DNA of 5,748 bases. It comes from an uncultured Clostridium sp. (GTDB taxonomy: Bacteria; Bacillota; Clostridia; TANB77; CAG-508). Location: assembly GCA_900553225.1 (NCBI GenBank), contig USCV01000063.1, positions 1 to 5,748 of the forward strand, read 5' to 3'. The notes beneath the pieces were generated by a model. That model was not told the DNA's origin, did not search any database, and saw only the letters and a list, made by a program, of their open reading frames with translations. The translations under genes were made by a program, and so were the position numbers. Shown here in pieces: positions 1 to 5,724 of this stretch (positions are counted from its first letter, which is position 1; each line of letters begins with the position of its first letter).

Positions 1-37
1 TATATAAGATTGTTGTTTTAAAATTTAATTTTTTTAA

Positions 38-66
38 TTGAATGTGAAGTAGGTTTGTGATAATAT
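38..66 (+). promoter_or_regulatory. Probable sigma-A promoter of the rusA-like gene
   Basis: TTGAAT at 38-43 and TAATAT at 61-66 are separated by exactly 17 bases, which fits a vegetative (sigma-A) promoter. Transcription would start near 73. That lies just past the first in-frame ATG (72) and upstream of the Shine-Dalgarno at 90-95, so the promoter independently favours the ATG at 102 as the translation start. In such AT-rich DNA chance matches are common, so this is inference. Confidence 0.5.
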
Positions 67-101
67 AGGAAATGATAAAATATGATATTGGGGAGAAACA
101 A

Positions 102-512
102 ATGATATATGAATTTGAAGTGCCAGGGAAAATAATTGGAAAAGGTAGACCAAGACTAAATAGCTATACAGGTTGTGTGTATACACCGACAAAAACAAAA
201 GATTATGAAAATTTAGTAATGCAATATTTTATGCTTAAATATCCTAAATTTATTCCTCTAGAGGGAAGAATTGCAGTTGAAATTGTTGCAAATTTTGAAA
301 TGCCTAAAAGTGCTAAAAAACAAGATAAAGTGCTTATGTTGGAAAATAAAATAAATCCAACCAAAAAGCCAGATATTGATAACATTGTAAAGATAATTTT
401 GGACGCAATGAATGAATGTGCTTTTAATGATGATACACAAATTACAAAGTTAAGTGTAGAAAAGAAATATGCAGAGACAGAAAAGGTATATGTTAAAATA
501 GAAGAATATTAA
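102..512 (+). CDS. rusA: RusA family Holliday-junction endodeoxyribonuclease
   Basis: Predicted small, dimeric, Mg-dependent nuclease of the RusA family, which resolves four-way DNA junctions by paired nicks during recombination or replication repair. The 136-residue product is of normal family length. Visible family marks are an N-terminal GKGRPR block (residues 13-18), a 'YTP' segment (27-29), and the acidic core KPDIDN (89-94) followed by NDD (109-111). The aspartates D91, D93 and D110 or D111 match the metal-binding carboxylates of the family by motif and spacing. The frame also opens at an ATG at 72, but that start has only an AGGA one base away. The ATG at 102 has GGGGAG (90-95) with 6-base spacing and lies downstream of the likely transcription start. 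The family is common in prophages as well as chromosomes; no other phage gene is visible here, so origin is open. No clear terminator follows before the proS leader. Confidence 0.85.
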   Translation: MIYEFEVPGKIIGKGRPRLNSYTGCVYTPTKTKDYENLVMQYFMLKYPKFIPLEGRIAVEIVANFEMPKSAKKQDKVLMLENKINPTKKPDIDNIVKIILDAMNECAFNDDTQITKLSVEKKYAETEKVYVKIEEY

Positions 513-572
513 TATTCAAAAATGAAATAGTTATTTATAAATATAGATGTAGAATTGTTCGCAAAAAAATAG

Positions 573-601
573 TTGCCAAAAGAGAATCTAAATGATATAA
601 T
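573..601 (+). promoter_or_regulatory. Sigma-A promoter of the proS T-box leader
   Basis: TTGCCA at 573-578 (five of six consensus bases) lies 17 bases before a perfect TATAAT at 596-601. This predicts a transcript start near 608, so the whole T-box leader (629 onward) is within the transcript. It is the best-looking promoter in the window. Read-through from the rusA-like gene could add transcript, since no terminator is seen between them. Confidence 0.7.
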
Positions 602-607
602 GTGAAA

Positions 608-819
608 AATTGAATAATAAATGTTGATTAGGATATAATTAAATAACCTCTTATTTACAGTGAAATAAGGATAGTGAAAACTTATTAATAATATTATTTA
701 ATTCCTACCTATGAATTGAAATAGAAAACTATTTCCGGTTAAATATCGTTAAAATGGAAAAGAAAATAAAAGGATGGTACCGTGTGTGAAATCACGCCTT
801 TAGGTACTATTCTTTTTTT
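608..819 (+). promoter_or_regulatory. T-box riboswitch (tRNA-Pro sensing) controlling proS
   Basis: Leader RNA that binds uncharged tRNA and lets transcription continue into a tRNA-synthetase gene. The T-box AGGATGGTACCGTG is at 771-784. The antiterminator can form AAAGG 769-773 with CCTTT 797-801 and CGTG 781-784 with CACG 793-796. This leaves a 7-base bulge (774-780) that contains TGGT for pairing with the tRNA 3' end. The stem III hairpin is GAAATAG 718-724, loop AAAA, CTATTTC 729-735. In stem I, TAGG 629-632 pairs with CCTA 708-711, and a 10-bp helix joins 637-646 to 694-703. Between them on the 3' side sits CCT (704-706) followed by A, a proline specifier codon in the usual 'NNN-ACCU' setting, which agrees with the downstream proS. 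The 5' loop reads ATAT rather than the usual AGUA, and I cannot find the AGAGA/GNUG distal motifs. Stem II appears absent. The T-box call is secure; stem I details are inferred. Confidence 0.93.
771..819 (+). terminator. T-box regulated intrinsic terminator
   Basis: An 11-bp stem joins 771-781 to 803-813, with two G-U pairs, and can be extended by A-T pairs at the base. A nested hairpin (784-788 with 793-797) fills its loop, and seven T residues (813-819) follow. The 5' arm is the T-box itself, so this terminator and the antiterminator (769-801) exclude each other. It forms when charged tRNA-Pro fails to stabilise the antiterminator. Confidence 0.88.
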
Positions 820-827
820 ATATAAAA

Positions 828-834
828 AAGGAGG
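828..834 (+). promoter_or_regulatory. Shine-Dalgarno site of proS
   Basis: AAGGAGG lies 8 bases before the ATG at 843 and directly after the T-box terminator. It fixes the proS start. Confidence 0.85.
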
Positions 835-842
835 ATAAGTAT

Positions 843-2141
843 ATGAGAATATCAAAAATGGGAATGAAAAATGTAAAATTAAGTAATTTGGATGAAATGT
901 ACCCAGCACAAGACATTTTATTCCAAACAAATCAAGTAAAACAATATGGAAGCGGAGTTTATGCATATGATAATATTCCTTTAAAAGTACAAGATAATAT
1001 TGAAGAAGTAATAAAAAAATGTTTTAATAAAGCAGATTGCATTGAAGTACAAATGCCATTATTACAACAAGAGGAAATGTGGAAGAGATCTGGACGATAT
1101 GATAATTATATTGAAGAAGGTGTTATGATGACATCTAAAACAGATAAAGGAAATTACTGTTTAGCACCAACAGCAGAAGAAGCAATTACTACATTTGTGG
1201 AAAATAGAGTAACTTCACATAAGCAATTACCAGCAGTATTTTACCAAATAGGACCTAAATTTAGAAATGAAATTAGAAATAGGGGATATTTATTAAGAGG
1301 TAAAGAATTTTTAATGTTTGACTTATATAGTTTTGATAAAGATGAAGAAGGAATGATGCAAACATATAAAAAGATTAGAGATACCTATTTTGAAGTATTT
1401 AGAAAATTGCAATTAGATATTGTTGCAGTTGCAGCAGACAATGGATCAATGGGTGGAAAAAATTCAGAAGAAATTATGGCTTTATCAAGAATAGGTGAAG
1501 ATACAATTTTATTTGATGAAGATACAAAACAAGGACTAAATGTTGAAGTTCTAGAAAAAGAAAATGCAGAGCAATATTTAAAAGAAGTATATAACATAAA
1601 TGACATAAGAAAATTACATGAAAGAAAAGCTGTTGAACTTGGACACATTTTTGCATTAGGAACAAAATATTCTGAATCAATGCAAATTAATTATATTGAT
1701 GATCAAAACAATAGTAAACCATTTTATATGGGATGCTATGGAATAGGAGTAAGTAGAGTACTAGGCTTAATTTATGAGAACAATATAATAAAAGAAAACG
1801 ATAAAATAGTTGGCTTTTCACTTCCAATTCCAGTTACACCATATTATGCATACTTAATTAGCAATGATAAGAAAAAAGAAGATTTGGAAAAATTATATAG
1901 TGAATTTAATGAAAAAGACATTGATGTGATTATAGATGATGTAAAAGGTTCAATTGGAGAAAAAATTAGAAATGCTAAAATATTAGGAATACCATATATT
2001 GCTATTATGGGAAATAATACAGACGATGGATTTGTTGAAATAGAAAGAACAAAAGATGGAATGAAAAAGATTTTAAAAACAGAAGAATTAATAAATGAAG
2101 TAGAAAAAATGAAATTTACAAAACAAGATTTAAATTTTTAA
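843..2141 (+). CDS. proS: Proline--tRNA ligase, short form without the YbaK-like insertion
   Basis: Class II synthetase that activates proline with ATP and charges tRNA-Pro in the cytoplasm. The 432-residue product has motif 1 ending at MP (71-72), a TAEE substrate loop (110-113) and motif 2 around YQIGPKFRNE through FLMFDLY (134-162). It also has the GED segment (218-220), VELGHIFALGTKYSE (264-278) and motif 3 MGCYGIGVSR (296-305). The HGTP-type anticodon-binding domain runs from about 328 to 425. Typical Bacillus or E. coli ProRS has about 565-572 residues because a YbaK-like domain that hydrolyses Ala-tRNA-Pro sits between motifs 2 and 3. Here only about 43 residues separate GED from VELGHIF, so that domain is missing, as in the short ProRS known from alphaproteobacteria. 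Both flanks align without a break, so this looks like a natural short form and not an error. The start is fixed by AAGGAGG, and expression by the T-box upstream. Confidence 0.97.
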   Translation: MRISKMGMKNVKLSNLDEMYPAQDILFQTNQVKQYGSGVYAYDNIPLKVQDNIEEVIKKCFNKADCIEVQMPLLQQEEMWKRSGRYDNYIEEGVMMTSKTDKGNYCLAPTAEEAITTFVENRVTSHKQLPAVFYQIGPKFRNEIRNRGYLLRGKEFLMFDLYSFDKDEEGMMQTYKKIRDTYFEVFRKLQLDIVAVAADNGSMGGKNSEEIMALSRIGEDTILFDEDTKQGLNVEVLEKENAEQYLKEVYNINDIRKLHERKAVELGHIFALGTKYSESMQINYIDDQNNSKPFYMGCYGIGVSRVLGLIYENNIIKENDKIVGFSLPIPVTPYYAYLISNDKKKEDLEKLYSEFNEKDIDVIIDDVKGSIGEKIRNAKILGIPYIAIMGNNTDDGFVEIERTKDGMKKILKTEELINEVEKMKFTKQDLNF

Positions 2142-2145
2142 TTAA

Positions 2146-2181
2146 AAAAATAGGAGAATCCTTATAAATTCTTCTATTTTT
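2146..2181 (+). terminator. Intrinsic terminator of proS
   Basis: A 14-bp stem (2146-2159 with 2168-2181, one G-U pair) encloses an 8-base loop, starting 4 bases after the proS stop. The stem begins in an A run and ends in five T residues. It separates proS transcription from mntP. Confidence 0.82.
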
Positions 2182-2277
2182 AAGCTTTAAATTTAAATTT
2201 AATATATAAAATGTTAATAAATTTATTTATGCAAAATATATTAATAATATATAATAATATATTGAAGGGAATAAAAA
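2182..2277 (+). promoter_or_regulatory. mntP upstream region with weak promoter and Shine-Dalgarno
   Basis: This 96-base, almost wholly A/T stretch lies between the proS terminator and mntP. TATAAT at 2250-2255 could be a -10 box, but the -35 position (TTTATG or TTATGC near 2226-2232) matches poorly. Translation is clear: GAAGGGA (2264-2270) lies 7 bases before the ATG at 2278. Manganese exporters are often under a yybP-ykoY manganese riboswitch or an MntR operator. I see no GC-containing aptamer core here, and the many AT palindromes are too weak to name an operator. Confidence 0.4.
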
Positions 2278-2835
2278 ATGAAAGCAATTGAGATTGTATT
2301 AATAGCTATAGCGCTTGGAATGGATGCATTTGCAGTTTCTATATGTAAAGGACTTGCAATGAAAAAGATGAACATTAAAAAGACTATTATAATTGGAATG
2401 TATTTTGGTATTTTTCAAGCAATAATGCCAATAATAGGCTATTTCCTTGGAATAAAGTTTCAAAATGTTATTGTTTCTATAGATCATTGGATTGCATTTA
2501 TTTTACTTTGTGCAATAGGTTTAAATATGATAAAAGAAGCATTTAGCAATGAAGATGAGAATATAAATGACCTTGTTGATATCAAAACAATGTCTATTCT
2601 AGCAATAGCTACAAGCATAGATGCATTAGCAGTAGGAATTACATTTGCATTTTTGCAAGTAAATATTGTATCAGCAGTAAGTATAATAGGAATAATAACT
2701 TTTGCAATATCGATAATTGGCGTAAAACTCGGAAATGTATTTGGAACTAAATATGAGAAAAATGCTGAAATTATAGGAGGATCTATTTTAATTTTAATGG
2801 GATTAAAAATATTAATAGAACATTTATTAGGATAA
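2278..2835 (+). CDS. mntP: Manganese efflux pump MntP
   Basis: Inner-membrane exporter of the MntP (YebN, formerly DUF204) family, which removes excess Mn(II). The 185-residue product has the normal family length and two internally related halves. The marks are GMDAFAVSICKG (14-25) in helix 1 and the matching TSIDALAVGITF (112-123) in helix 4, with membrane aspartates D16 and D115, plus FGIFQAIMPIIG (43-54) and DHW (69-71). Six hydrophobic helices are predicted at about 4-24, 36-58, 70-88, 104-126, 130-152 and 164-184, with a short acidic cytoplasmic or loop segment (91-101, NEDENINDLVD) between the halves. The start is supported by GAAGGGA with 7-base spacing. It is transcribed alone, bounded by the proS terminator and a strong hairpin at its own stop codon. 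Family assignment is firm; manganese specificity comes from the family. Confidence 0.95.
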   Translation: MKAIEIVLIAIALGMDAFAVSICKGLAMKKMNIKKTIIIGMYFGIFQAIMPIIGYFLGIKFQNVIVSIDHWIAFILLCAIGLNMIKEAFSNEDENINDLVDIKTMSILAIATSIDALAVGITFAFLQVNIVSAVSIIGIITFAISIIGVKLGNVFGTKYEKNAEIIGGSILILMGLKILIEHLLG

Positions 2836-2881
2836 AAAAAGCAGAAATTATGCACCTTTTTGCATAATTTCTGCTTTTTTT
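2834..2881. terminator. Bidirectional terminator between convergent mntP and the PBP gene
   Basis: A perfect 21-bp inverted repeat (2834-2854 with 2861-2881) has a 6-base loop CCTTTT, an A7 run on the left and a T7 run on the right. The symmetry gives a U tract to transcripts from either side. It starts within the mntP stop codon and lies 3 bases past the PBP stop codon (2885-2887), so it should end both convergent genes. Confidence 0.93.
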
Positions 2882-2884
2882 ATC

Positions 2885-4180
2885 CTAATAATTATTGTTA
2901 GAATGCTGTGTATTGTTATTTATTGAACTCGTATTGGCATTGTTTACTGTAGAACTTGAAGAATTTGTATTTTTATATTTTAATGTAGAATTGCTATTTG
3001 AGGATGCATTATTATTAGTAGTATTTTTATTAGTATTAGATTTATTAGAATTATTAGAATTATTTGAATTTGTTGTAGTGTTATTTTGGGTACTGTTTTT
3101 ATTAGTATTGGTATTAGTATTATTTTTACTATTATTGACGGTATTATTAGTAGTATTGATAGTGTTAGAATCTGTGTTCGTATTTGTAGTTGTTGAATTA
3201 TAGTCTATAACATTATTCACATTTTGAGTATCATTCTTATTTGAATTATTGATATTTTCAGTTTTATTTATTGTATTTGAAGTAATGCCAGTATTTTTCG
3301 AGTTATGCTGTGTACACTTTTGTGGAATTGTTCCTTTTAAAAAATATTCATCATATGTATCACCACATGAAGGGTTTGCTTCAAGACCAGTTGATTTACA
3401 TATTTTTATACACATAACATCATTTGGCTTTTCAAAATATCGGCTAGAAAGTCCAGAATGAATTGATTTCATTACATTTGACCATATTACAGAAGCAGGA
3501 TTTTGATGACCTGAATAATTAATTTTTTCGTTTAAATCATATCCATACCATGTTACTCCAGTATAATAATTAGTAAAGCCACAAAGCCACCTATCATAAT
3601 TATCATCTGTAGTTCCTGTTTTAGCTGCCACATCCATATTAGAAATAGAACAATTGCTAGCTGTACCATTTGAGCCTTTTACAGGCTGAGTTAATAATTG
3701 TTTTAATACATAAGCTACAGATTTAGAAAATACTCTTTTTGTCTTTTGCTTTGGTTTTAAAAGTGTAGATCCATTAGATGTTGTAATTTTAGAATAAAAA
3801 ATGGGTTCTATATATGTTCCATCATTTGCAATTGTTGCATATGCAGAGGCCATTTCTAATGGGCTTATTCCTTTTTCAATTCCACCTAAAGCTAGTGCTA
3901 AATTTACATCTTTATCAGTTAATGTAGTTATACCCATCTTTTTTAAATATTTAACTGAAGTTTGAGGAGTGATATTTTCTAACATTTTAACAAATGGAAT
4001 ATTTTGAGAAGATTCTAAAGCTCTTCTTACTGTTACTTTTCCTAAATAGCCTTCATTATTTTTAGGAGAATAATTTTCATCTGTATCATTTCTAAAAGAT
4101 GTTTTAGTATCATCTATAATTGTAGCACTGGTAATAATTTTTTTGTCAATCCCAGGAACAAGTACAGCAAGGGGTTTCAT
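2885..4180 (-). CDS. PBP fragment 3: transpeptidase core, cysteine module and Asn-rich tail
   Basis: Third reading-frame piece of the split class A PBP. The frame is open from 4258, but the first ATG is at 4180. That ATG is Met of the SAMK motif, so the catalytic Ser (codon 4186-4184) is lost from any product started here. The piece holds SQN (residues 58-60 of the fragment), the conserved GGIEKGISPLEMASAYAT helix region (99-116) and KTGTTDDNYDRW (187-198). Next is a small domain with cysteines 257, 261, 272 and 289 and the EYFLKGT signature (278-284) common in Gram-positive PBP1A proteins. From about residue 291 to 431 the sequence is nearly only Asn, Ser, Thr and Lys, likely a flexible wall-spanning tail. 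There is no Shine-Dalgarno for 4180, so it is not an independent gene. Confidence 0.85.
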   Translation of the reverse strand: MKPLAVLVPGIDKKIITSATIIDDTKTSFRNDTDENYSPKNNEGYLGKVTVRRALESSQNIPFVKMLENITPQTSVKYLKKMGITTLTDKDVNLALALGGIEKGISPLEMASAYATIANDGTYIEPIFYSKITTSNGSTLLKPKQKTKRVFSKSVAYVLKQLLTQPVKGSNGTASNCSISNMDVAAKTGTTDDNYDRWLCGFTNYYTGVTWYGYDLNEKINYSGHQNPASVIWSNVMKSIHSGLSSRYFEKPNDVMCIKICKSTGLEANPSCGDTYDEYFLKGTIPQKCTQHNSKNTGITSNTINKTENINNSNKNDTQNVNNVIDYNSTTTNTNTDSNTINTTNNTVNNSKNNTNTNTNKNSTQNNTTTNSNNSNNSNKSNTNKNTTNNNASSNSNSTLKYKNTNSSSSTVNNANTSSINNNTQHSNNNY

Positions 4181-4241
4181 CGCAGAACCAGTTTGTCTTT
4201 GTGCTTGAGTTGCACGGTTAAACCCTCTATAAGTTGTTTTT

Positions 4242-5138
4242 TTACCAAGCCCACCGTACTACACCAACGACATATCCAGAAGAATGATCAATTACCACCA
4301 TTGCAGCTTGAGAAGTAGTATTTTGTACTTGAGCTGAAGAGGTTATGTATTTCTTTTTTTCAAATTCAGTTTCTAATATAGATTGAATTTTTGAATCTTG
4401 AGTACTGTAAATTTTTAGTCCTCCCATATATAAATAATTAGTTGCAAATTTTTCGTCTATTTTTTCCTTGTTGCGTATATCTGAAATTACTTCAGATAAT
4501 AAGGCATCTGTATGATATGAATAAATTATATCTGTATTGGTAGAAACGTTGCCTTTCTTAAATTTCAATCCTGTAGATACTTCATTTGCTGCACTTTGAT
4601 AATCTTCATTGCTTATATATTTTAGTTCCAACATCTTATCTAAAACAAGCTTGGTTCTTGATTTGGCTTTTTCAGAATGGTCTATTTGTGCAAAAGGATT
4701 ATAATAGTTAGGAGAATGGTTAATGCCAGCTAAAAAAGCACATTCTGCTAAGCTAAGCTCAGAAACATTTTTATCAAAATAGAATTCTGCTCCCATTTCA
4801 ACACCATAAATATTAGGTCCTACATAAATAATATTTAAGTATGAAGTTAAGATTTCATCTTTGCTCATACAAGTTTCTAGTTCAACTGCTTTTACCCACT
4901 CATTCATTTTTCTTGAGATTGAATTAGAATCATTACCAGTAATATTTTTTACCAATTGTTGTGTTATGGAACTACCACCAAAAGTTGTATTGTTACCACG
5001 AAAAGCATAAGATAAAATAGCAGCACTAGTTCTTTTTATATCTACTCCATGATGTTTATAAAATCGTTCATCTTCAATTGCTACATATGCATTTTTTAAA
5101 TTAGAAGGTATCTGATCTGAATTTACATTTTTATGCAT
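4242..5138 (-). CDS. PBP fragment 2: GT51 glycosyltransferase and linker
   Basis: Second reading-frame piece of the split class A PBP. The frame is open from about 5174, and the first ATG (5138) is an internal residue (126 of the repaired protein). It contains the glycosyltransferase that polymerises lipid II: AIEDERFYKHHG (residues 20-31, catalytic Glu22), GGSSITQQLVKN (54-65), RKMNEWVKAVELE (76-88) and KDEILTSYLNIIYVG (93-107). The GVEMGAEFYF and LSLAECAFLAG segments complete the fold. A linker leads to the start of the transpeptidase at AAMVVIDHSSGYVVGVV, after which the frame ends in the aberrant residues RWAW. No Shine-Dalgarno precedes 5138. It should be read as part of the gene at 2885-5514. 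Confidence 0.85.
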   Translation of the reverse strand: MHKNVNSDQIPSNLKNAYVAIEDERFYKHHGVDIKRTSAAILSYAFRGNNTTFGGSSITQQLVKNITGNDSNSISRKMNEWVKAVELETCMSKDEILTSYLNIIYVGPNIYGVEMGAEFYFDKNVSELSLAECAFLAGINHSPNYYNPFAQIDHSEKAKSRTKLVLDKMLELKYISNEDYQSAANEVSTGLKFKKGNVSTNTDIIYSYHTDALLSEVISDIRNKEKIDEKFATNYLYMGGLKIYSTQDSKIQSILETEFEKKKYITSSAQVQNTTSQAAMVVIDHSSGYVVGVVRWAW

Positions 5139-5145
5139 TCTCTCA

Positions 5146-5514
5146 TTACCAAATGTTGCAATTGTTTCTCCGCTTTAGGTCAACAACAATAGAATTTGTA
5201 TTTGTACACATCTGCTTTGCAAGTGTGTTCCATTTGAATGCTTCAATACCTTGCCAAATACCAATAATGATTAAGAAAATAAACAAGAAAATTAGTATTG
5301 TTTTTATAAGAAATTTTTTAAATTTAGACATTGGCTTTTTTTGTTTTTTATTTTCAACATTTAAATTATCATTGTTTTTATTGTTTCTTTTTTTATTACT
5401 TTTACTTTTTTTAGTATTATTAGATTTAACATTTTGAACTTCTTCAAGATTGTTAATTCGAATAGTTTTATCTGTTATCTTTTTTTTATTTTTTTTCCCA
5501 GAATGTTTTCCCAT
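5146..5514 (-). CDS. PBP fragment 1: cytoplasmic tail and membrane anchor
   Basis: First piece of the split class A PBP, and the only one with the native start. Residues 1-67 are rich in Lys and Asn, a positively charged cytoplasmic tail. Residues about 69-89 (IKTILIFLFIFLIIIG) form the signal-anchor helix, with the chain then passing outside. The correct frame ends at VVDL (110-113); KRRNNCNIW (114-122) is out-of-frame extension caused by the extra base at 5174-5176. In the other frame the sequence continues SGETIATFGNER, the usual start of the extracellular part. The ATG at 5514 has no adjacent Shine-Dalgarno, and an in-frame stop lies seven codons upstream. Confidence 0.85.
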   Translation of the reverse strand: MGKHSGKKNKKKITDKTIRINNLEEVQNVKSNNTKKSKSNKKRNNKNNDNLNVENKKQKKPMSKFKKFLIKTILIFLFIFLIIIGIWQGIEAFKWNTLAKQMCTNTNSIVVDLKRRNNCNIW

Positions 5515-5530
5515 ATTTAAAATATGATTA

Positions 5531-5562
5531 TGTTAGCTAGAAATAACTAACAATTCTCCTTT
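5531..5562 (-). promoter_or_regulatory. Distant Shine-Dalgarno and hairpin in the PBP leader
   Basis: On the - strand AAAGGAG (5562-5556) is an excellent Shine-Dalgarno, but the ATG is at 5514, 41 bases later. Between them is a 9-bp hairpin (5552-5544 with 5539-5531, one G-U pair) with loop TTTC. Folding it would shorten the apparent gap to about 19 bases. This could be a structured spacer, a standby site or a regulatory element; which one cannot be told from sequence alone. Confidence 0.5.
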
Positions 5563-5617
5563 CTTATTTATTAAAAAGTGAATCTAAAAACACACTTTAT
5601 ATTAAACTTTTTTCTGT

Positions 5618-5647
5618 ATTATATCATAAAAAAAATAAAATAAAACA
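5618..5647 (-). promoter_or_regulatory. Probable extended -10 promoter of the PBP gene
   Basis: On the - strand the bases read TGATATAAT, a perfect TATAAT (5623-5618) with the TG of an extended -10 element. The -35 region (around 5647-5641, TGTTTT or GTTTTA) matches poorly, as is allowed for extended -10 promoters. The predicted start near 5611 gives a leader of about 97 bases containing the hairpin and Shine-Dalgarno described separately. Confidence 0.55.
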
Positions 5648-5724
5648 GTTTATAGAGTTTTTACTAAATTAGCAAATATTGAACAAGAAGAGGACACAAA
5701 CAACGGATAAAATAATTATAATTT

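Larger units (their letters stand above)
2885..5514 (-). pseudogene. ponA: Class A penicillin-binding protein (PBP1A type), split by two frameshifts
   Basis: One gene for a bifunctional, membrane-anchored peptidoglycan synthase lies in three successive frames. Removing one base from the AAA run at 5174-5176 and one base at 4256-4257 gives a continuous 875-residue protein. In order it has a Lys/Asn-rich cytoplasmic tail (1-67), one membrane helix (about 69-89), a GT51 glycosyltransferase (about 140-310) and a transpeptidase (about 400-690). A four-cysteine end module (701-733) and an Asn/Ser/Thr tail (about 735-875) follow. Catalytic groups are all present: the EDERF Glu 147, GGSSITQQ (179-186), RKMNE (201-205), SAMK (Ser443, Lys446), SQN (502-504) and KTG (631-633). 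No other stop interrupts it. As read, the first break stops translation after the membrane anchor and gives no enzyme. Intact motifs and lack of decay suggest a recent mutation or sequencing error. The symbol is by type only; orthology to a particular PBP is not tested. Confidence 0.9.

Noticed and set aside
739..966. A 75-codon - strand frame over the T-box and the start of proS
   Set aside because: It lies across a recognised riboswitch and the conserved N-terminus of ProRS, with no family match visible to me; it is a chance frame.
2182..2277. Manganese riboswitch or MntR operator ahead of mntP
   Set aside because: The stretch is almost pure A/T with no aptamer core; its palindromes are what such composition gives by chance.
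2484..2855. A 123-codon - strand frame overlapping mntP
   Set aside because: It is the antisense of mntP and begins beyond the terminator hairpin; the + strand protein is a clear family member.
2895..3203. A 102-codon + strand frame rich in Leu and Val that looks like a membrane protein
   Set aside because: It is the antisense of the Asn/Thr/Ser tail of the PBP (AAT, AAC and ACT codons read backwards give Leu and Val). It has no Shine-Dalgarno and overlaps a clearly coding strand.
5170..5180. Programmed ribosomal frameshifting to join the PBP pieces
   Set aside because: Neither junction has a slippery heptamer or a clear stimulatory structure, two separate +1 events would be needed, and class A PBPs are not known to use this.
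5535..5553. TTG mini-frame (TTG TTA GTT ATT TCT AGC TAA) after the PBP Shine-Dalgarno, a possible leader peptide
   Set aside because: The gap from AAAGGAG to TTG is only 2 bases, too short for normal initiation, and six codons show no attenuation-type codon run.
5679..5724. Short + strand frame LNKKRTQTTDKIIII running to the contig end, resembling the start of a divergent membrane protein
   Set aside because: It has only a TTG start with no Shine-Dalgarno and 15 codons before the adapter; too little evidence for a gene. Neither strand shows anything else firm in 5648-5724.
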